DNA of 64,000 nucleotides from Streptomyces sp. NBC_01465. GTDB lineage: Bacteria > Actinomycetota > Actinomycetes > Streptomycetales > Streptomycetaceae. The translations under genes and the position numbers were made by a program. The stretch covers positions 4,960,001-5,024,000 of the forward strand of contig NZ_CP109467.1 in assembly GCF_036227325.1 (NCBI RefSeq), given 5' to 3'. The notes beneath the pieces were generated by a model. It made no database searches. It saw nothing but the letters and a program-made list of their open reading frames with translations, and was not told the origin of the DNA. Within the stretch, counting starts at the first letter, position 1, and every line of letters begins with the position of its first letter. Positions 59,958-64,000 of this stretch are shown in pieces.

Positions 59958-59996
59958 GGGCCGGTCCTCCCTTGGCCACAGGGGAGTGACCGGCCC
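59958..59996 (+). terminator. Terminator-like hairpin after the ABC-F gene
   Basis: A perfect 9-bp outer stem GGGCCGGTC (59958-59966) with GACCGGCCC (59988-59996) encloses a CCCT/AGGG inner stem. It lies 21 bases after the stop; no long T run follows. Confidence 0.75.
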
Positions 59997-60158
59997 GCCT
60001 GCATTGGTGCGCAAGTGATAGAAAGAGCTCCCGCTCGACTGACGTATAGATGCGGGATCCATGCCCGATTCGCTCCTTTCCGGCGGTTGTTGACCGCTGC
60101 CGGAATTGCGGGGGAGGCCGGTCGGGCAGCGGACCCCCGCGTGAAGAGGTATCTGGCG

Positions 60159-61976
60159 ATGACTCAGCCGCCCGGACAGCAGCCGCCGCAGGGCGGATTC
60201 GGCGCACCGCAGGACCCCCGGCTGGGGATGCCGCAGCCGCAGTCCCAGCCCGCGCCGCCGCCCCCGCCCGCCCAGGCGCCGCAGATGCCGCCGCCGCCCG
60301 CCGCGCCGCCGCAGGCTCCGCAGCCGCAGCCCGGGTACGGCTATCCGCAGAACCCGCCGCCCCCGCAGCCGGGTTACGGCTACCCCCAGCAGGCGCCGCC
60401 GCCGGCCCCGAACCCGTACGCCCAGCAGCCCCAGCAGCAGCCCGGCCAGTTCCCGCAGCAGCAGCCCGGCCCCTACGGCGCGCCCCAGTCTCCCTATGGG
60501 CAGCAGCAGTTCCCCGGCGCCCCTGTGCCGCCCCAGCCCGGCCAGGGCGGCGGCGGTGGCGGGTTCTTCAAGGGCAAGCCCGGTGTCATCATCGCGGCCG
60601 CCGTGGCCGGCCTCCTCGTCATCGGCGGCGGCGTCTATTTCGCCGTCAGCAGCGGCGACAAGGACGACAAGAAGCCCGTCGCGACCGACAGCAAGAAGCC
60701 CACCGGCGGCTCCAGTTCGAGCAGCACCGACGGCACGGGCGACCGCAACGGCGGCGACGACCTCAACGCGGGCCGCAAGGACGGCGAGGCCAAGGTCCTC
60801 TGGTCGCAGACCAACAAGGTCGACCTGCCGCGCAACGGCGCCGACCAGAACGGCATGTGGTTCACCGGCGACACCGTCGCCAAGGCCATGTACAAGAACA
60901 TCACCGGGTACGGGGTCGCCGACGGCGCCCAGAAGTGGTCGCTCACCCTCGACACCGAGATCTGCGGCGCACCCCAGCAGTCCACCGCGGACGGAAAGAT
61001 CGTCGTCGGCGTCAAGAACGGCAACACCGACAAGAGCGACTGCGACCAGCTCCAGCAGGTCGACCTCACCACAGGAAAGCTCGGCTGGAAGGTCAAGGTC
61101 CCGTCGGAGAACGCCTTCGACATCAAGACCGAGCTCTATCTCTCCATCTCCGGCAACACCGTGGGCGTGACCCGCATGGGCGGCTCCAGCGCCTTCTCGG
61201 TCACCGACGGCCACAAGCTCTTCGGCCGCATGGCCGGCACCTGCCAGCCGTCGGGCTTCGCGGGCGGCGCCAAGATGCTCGCCGCCGAGACCTGCTCGTC
61301 GGGCGGCAACGAGACCGGGGCGCAGATCCAGGAGCTCAACCCGCAGACGGGCAAGGCGAACTGGACGTACAAGCTCCCCAGCGGCTGGGCGGTGAAGAAG
61401 GTCTACTCGACCTCCCCGCCCGTCCTCTACGTCACCAACTCCAAGAAGAAGACCTGGAACATCCTCTCCCTGAAGCCGAACGGCGCCTTCCGCTCGGAGC
61501 TCCACCTCAAGGACACCTTCCAGCCCAGCTGCGGCCTGTCGATCTTCGAGGGCGAGATGCAGAGCTGCACCGGAGTGGCCTCGGACGCCAACACGCTCTA
61601 CCTGCCGACCACCCCGGCCTCCACGAGTGACGGCCGTCAGAACGAGATCGTCGCGATCGACCTCAACACCGGCAAGGCCAAGTGGCGTTCGCCGGCCGGC
61701 ACCGCCCGCACCGCGATCCCGCTGCGGACCGAGGGCGCCAACCTGATCGCCTACCTCGAGCCGAGTTACGACAAGGCCGGCGCGATCACCAGCATCGGCC
61801 CGTCGGGCGGCGCGGCGACGGTGCTGCTCCAGCACCCCGAGACGACGGCCTCGATCGAGAACGGCTTCTTCTCCCGGAAGGTCGAGTACATCGACGGACG
61901 GTCGATCATCATGTCGACCCGCGTCGACGGCAAGGACGACGAGACCTCCAAGATCATGCTGGCGTACGGCAAGTGA
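60159..61976 (+). CDS. Membrane-anchored PQQ-type beta-propeller protein, copy 1
   Basis: The protein has 605 residues from ATG 60159 (AAGAGG 8-9 bases upstream). The first ~140 residues are Pro/Gln/Gly-rich (repeated PQQPGYGYPQ units), then a membrane helix at about 147-168, a Ser/Thr/Asp linker and a C-terminal beta-propeller with repeated DLNTGKAKW and DLTTGKLGW strands. The orientation should be cytoplasmic N-terminus and outside propeller. Cysteines in the propeller may form disulfides. It is followed 46 bp later by a paralogue. The ligand is unknown. Confidence 0.87.
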   Translation: MTQPPGQQPPQGGFGAPQDPRLGMPQPQSQPAPPPPPAQAPQMPPPPAAPPQAPQPQPGYGYPQNPPPPQPGYGYPQQAPPPAPNPYAQQPQQQPGQFPQQQPGPYGAPQSPYGQQQFPGAPVPPQPGQGGGGGGFFKGKPGVIIAAAVAGLLVIGGGVYFAVSSGDKDDKKPVATDSKKPTGGSSSSSTDGTGDRNGGDDLNAGRKDGEAKVLWSQTNKVDLPRNGADQNGMWFTGDTVAKAMYKNITGYGVADGAQKWSLTLDTEICGAPQQSTADGKIVVGVKNGNTDKSDCDQLQQVDLTTGKLGWKVKVPSENAFDIKTELYLSISGNTVGVTRMGGSSAFSVTDGHKLFGRMAGTCQPSGFAGGAKMLAAETCSSGGNETGAQIQELNPQTGKANWTYKLPSGWAVKKVYSTSPPVLYVTNSKKKTWNILSLKPNGAFRSELHLKDTFQPSCGLSIFEGEMQSCTGVASDANTLYLPTTPASTSDGRQNEIVAIDLNTGKAKWRSPAGTARTAIPLRTEGANLIAYLEPSYDKAGAITSIGPSGGAATVLLQHPETTASIENGFFSRKVEYIDGRSIIMSTRVDGKDDETSKIMLAYGK

Positions 61977-62022
61977 CGGCACCCCGCCCACTGAACTCCC
62001 AGGCACCGAAGGCAGACCCGCG

Positions 62023-63873
62023 ATGACCCAGCCGCCACCGCCACCGCAGCAGCCGCCGAACCAGCCCCCGCAGGGCGGCTTCGGCGCGCCCCAGCAGCCG
62101 TACGGCCAGCCGCAGCAGCCCCAGCAGCAGCCGCCGGGCCAGCCCCCGCAGCAGCCGCAGGCCCCGTACGGCCAGCCGCCGCAGCAGCCGTACGGACAGC
62201 CGCCGGCACCCCCGCAGCAGCCGTACGCCCAGCCCCAACAGCCGTACGCCCAGCCGCAACAGCAGCCGCAGCAGCCGTACGGACAGCCCCAGCAGCAGCC
62301 CCAGCCCGGCTACGGCTACCCGCCGCAACAACAGCAGCCGGGCTACGGCTACCCGACCCCACCGCAGCAGGGCTACGACTTCCCCCAACACACCCAGCCC
62401 GTCACCCCGCCCCCCGGCGGCAGCGGCGGCAACAAGAACCAGACCCGCATCATCATCGCGGCGGTCGTAGCCGTCGCCCTGATCATCGGCGGCGGCCTCT
62501 GGTACATGTCCGCCCAGGACGACAGCAAGGGCAACAAGGACAACCAGTCCCAGGGCGACACCGGCGGCAGCAAGGGCGGCTCCGGCGGCACCGGCGGCAA
62601 CAAGGGCCTCGGCGGCAACGGCACCGAGAAGGTCCCCGCCTCCACCGCGGGCAAGGTGCTCCTCCAGGTGCCCGCCGCCAAGCCCGCCCTCGTCACCGGG
62701 GTCAACGGCACCTGGCTCACCGACAAGGCGTTCGTGCAGTCCGGCGTCAACCAGGTCGTCGCCTACGACCTCGCCTCCGGCAGCCCCACCTGGACCGTCA
62801 AACTGCCGGGCCCGCTCTGTGCCGCATCGAACCACGTCTCCCCGGACGGCATCACGGCGATCACCTTCCAGCCCGCCACCCCGACCGAGAAGACGAAGTA
62901 CTACGGCTGCTCACAGGTGGCCGCGCTCGACCTCAACGCGGGCAAGCTCCTGTGGCGCAAGCAGATCGACGCCCCCGACCGGCCCACCAAGGCCGCCGAG
63001 TTCGACGAGGTCACCGTCGGCCCCGGCGTCGTGGCCACCGGAGGCATCGAGGCCTCGGGGGCCTGGGATCTGAAGACCGGCGCCCTGCGCTGGAAGCCGA
63101 GCGCCAACTCCGAGAACTGCTCGGACAAGGGCTACGCGGGAGGCGAGGCCCTCGTCGCCGTACGCACCTGCGGCGACATCGACAGCCCGCAGCTGACGGT
63201 CCAGCGCGTCGATCCGGTCACCGGAAAGGCGGCGTTCTCGTACGCCCTGCCGCGCGGTGTCCAGTACGCGCACATCGTCTCCACCAAGCCGCTGGTCGTC
63301 GCGGCCGACGTCGGCGACACCGCGGGCGACGGCAGCGGCATCTCCGACTACTTCTCCCTCTCCGACACCGGCACGCTGCTCGCCAGGATCCCGGCCTCGG
63401 GCGCCAAGTACGGCGGCCGGTGCTCCTCCACCGAGGTCGAGGTGTGCCACAACATCGTCGTCGGCAACAACCGCCTCTACCTGCCCACCGAGGAGCACGA
63501 CCGGACGAACGAGATCCTCTCCTTCGACCTGGCCACGGGTAAGTCGACCAGCGACAACGCGCCCGCCGGCGACGGCTTCCGCTCGGTCCCGGTCCGGATG
63601 GACGGCGGAAACCTCATCGTCTACAAGGTGCCCCCGTACGACAAGGGCGGCCAGGTCGTCTCGGTCGACGGCGGAACCTTCAAGCAGACGCTCCTGATGT
63701 CGAATCCGGCCGACAAGGACATCAGGGACGCGGAGACCAGCTTCACCCTGGACCACGCGCAGATCGTCTTCGGAGGCGGCCGTCTCTTCTTCGGCGACGA
63801 GATCCTGGGCGCGGCCGACTCCTGGTCCCCGGACGAGAAGCGTTATCTCACGGTGGGCTTCAGTACGGGCTGA
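62023..63873 (+). CDS. Membrane-anchored PQQ-type beta-propeller protein, copy 2
   Basis: The protein has 616 residues from ATG 62023. It has the same design as copy 1: a Pro/Gln/Tyr-rich N-terminus (MTQPPPPPQQPPNQPPQGGF, then PYGQPQQ units to about 130), a helix at about 144-162 (IIIAAVVAVALIIGGGLWYM), a Gly/Ser/Lys linker and a PQQ-like propeller (DLNAGKLLW, DLATGKSTS). The two paralogues probably arose by tandem duplication and are co-transcribed. Such proteins are often near serine/threonine kinase genes in streptomycetes; none is in the window. Confidence 0.87.
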   Translation: MTQPPPPPQQPPNQPPQGGFGAPQQPYGQPQQPQQQPPGQPPQQPQAPYGQPPQQPYGQPPAPPQQPYAQPQQPYAQPQQQPQQPYGQPQQQPQPGYGYPPQQQQPGYGYPTPPQQGYDFPQHTQPVTPPPGGSGGNKNQTRIIIAAVVAVALIIGGGLWYMSAQDDSKGNKDNQSQGDTGGSKGGSGGTGGNKGLGGNGTEKVPASTAGKVLLQVPAAKPALVTGVNGTWLTDKAFVQSGVNQVVAYDLASGSPTWTVKLPGPLCAASNHVSPDGITAITFQPATPTEKTKYYGCSQVAALDLNAGKLLWRKQIDAPDRPTKAAEFDEVTVGPGVVATGGIEASGAWDLKTGALRWKPSANSENCSDKGYAGGEALVAVRTCGDIDSPQLTVQRVDPVTGKAAFSYALPRGVQYAHIVSTKPLVVAADVGDTAGDGSGISDYFSLSDTGTLLARIPASGAKYGGRCSSTEVEVCHNIVVGNNRLYLPTEEHDRTNEILSFDLATGKSTSDNAPAGDGFRSVPVRMDGGNLIVYKVPPYDKGGQVVSVDGGTFKQTLLMSNPADKDIRDAETSFTLDHAQIVFGGGRLFFGDEILGAADSWSPDEKRYLTVGFSTG

Positions 63874-64000
63874 TCCGGCCACCAAATAGCCCAGAATGGA
63901 AGGGATTTCAACATTCCAGGGGGCTTCTGACCGGTAAGGGGCGCGCGACGTCGAACAAGCGTGTAGCTTGCCGGGTCAGGAGGGCCGGGGGGCCTGCTCC
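63874..64000 (+). other. Intergenic tail of the window
   Basis: The last 127 bases have no gene I can support. The stretch has an AT-richer patch (ATTTCAACATTCC) and GGAGGG near its end, and may be the promoter and leader of a gene beyond the window. Confidence 0.4.

Noticed and set aside
58122..62006. Minus-strand open frame of 1,294 codons
   Set aside because: It is antisense to the ABC-F and propeller genes and has no domain-like sequence.
62023..62400. Possible DNA tandem repeat or CRISPR-like array
   Set aside because: It is coding sequence for a Pro/Gln/Tyr-rich tail; units vary in length and have no spacers.

Overview
The window is a 64 kb piece of a high-GC actinomycete chromosome and is almost certainly Streptomyces. 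The evidence is very high GC with G/C at third codon positions, frequent GTG and TTG starts, many 4-base ATGA/GTGA gene overlaps, an SsgA-family sporulation protein, a SepX/GlpR protein beside Glp, and a gene order (SsgA-like, cbiMQO, penicillin-binding protein, pmt, rsmI, tatD, Rpf-like protein, ksgA, ispE, ABC-F) that I remember from the S. coelicolor core chromosome. It is mostly core genome. I see no phage, integrase, insertion sequence or CRISPR array, and no clear pseudogene.

Layout. 1-6.3 kb: the end of a molybdenum oxidoreductase operon (b-type membrane subunit, Mo-bisPGD catalytic subunit, four-cluster ferredoxin, Tat-type Rieske protein, small membrane protein, NarK nitrate/nitrite transporter). 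6.3-11.8 kb, mainly minus strand: mscL, a SAF-domain protein, mtnP, an FmdB zinc ribbon protein with a CIRCE-like element in its leader, an MFS exporter and a K+/H+ antiporter. 12-20.4 kb: a penicillin-acylase-family enzyme, 5-formyl-THF cyclo-ligase, then galU-glp-moaC-mogA-rimJ-glpR, which joins molybdenum cofactor synthesis to the gephyrin-like cell-division pair Glp/GlpR. 20.45 kb: tRNA-Ala(CGC). 20.6-28 kb: GNAT, exonuclease III, a MerR regulator divergent from a Baeyer-Villiger monooxygenase / hydrolase / SDR operon, a small amphipathic protein, and panE with an HxlR regulator. 28-34.5 kb: a tricorn-like protease, then TetR and an MMPL transporter with candidate operators. 34.5-37.6 kb: an SsgA-like gene divergent from a cbiMN-cbiQ-cbiO nickel/cobalt importer, with a Nur-like box between them.

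37.6-38.9 kb is the only long gene-free stretch. It is packed with inverted repeats, including a ~100-bp inverted pair flanking a 21-bp perfect hairpin. 38.9-50.2 kb is a looser set: serine hydrolase, SDR, DMT transporter, YbaK, a class B penicillin-binding protein, an ArsR-like regulator with an MFS exporter, and small enzymes and regulators. 50.3-64 kb returns to core genes: protein O-mannosyltransferase, rsmI, a zinc-ribbon protein, tatD, an Rpf-like muralytic enzyme, ksgA, ispE, an ABC-F ATPase and two tandem membrane-anchored PQQ-type beta-propeller proteins with Pro/Gln-rich N-termini.

The least explained signals are non-coding. A ~185-bp element with iterated CGCGGAGCG palindromes occurs twice, 30 kb apart, each time directly after a stop codon and in the same orientation to that gene. 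The repeat-rich desert is the second. Several perfect palindromes sit at promoters: CIRCE before the FmdB gene, a Nur-like box before cbiM, a 32-bp palindrome abutting the start of the ArsR-type gene, and a 22-bp palindrome before the penicillin-binding protein.
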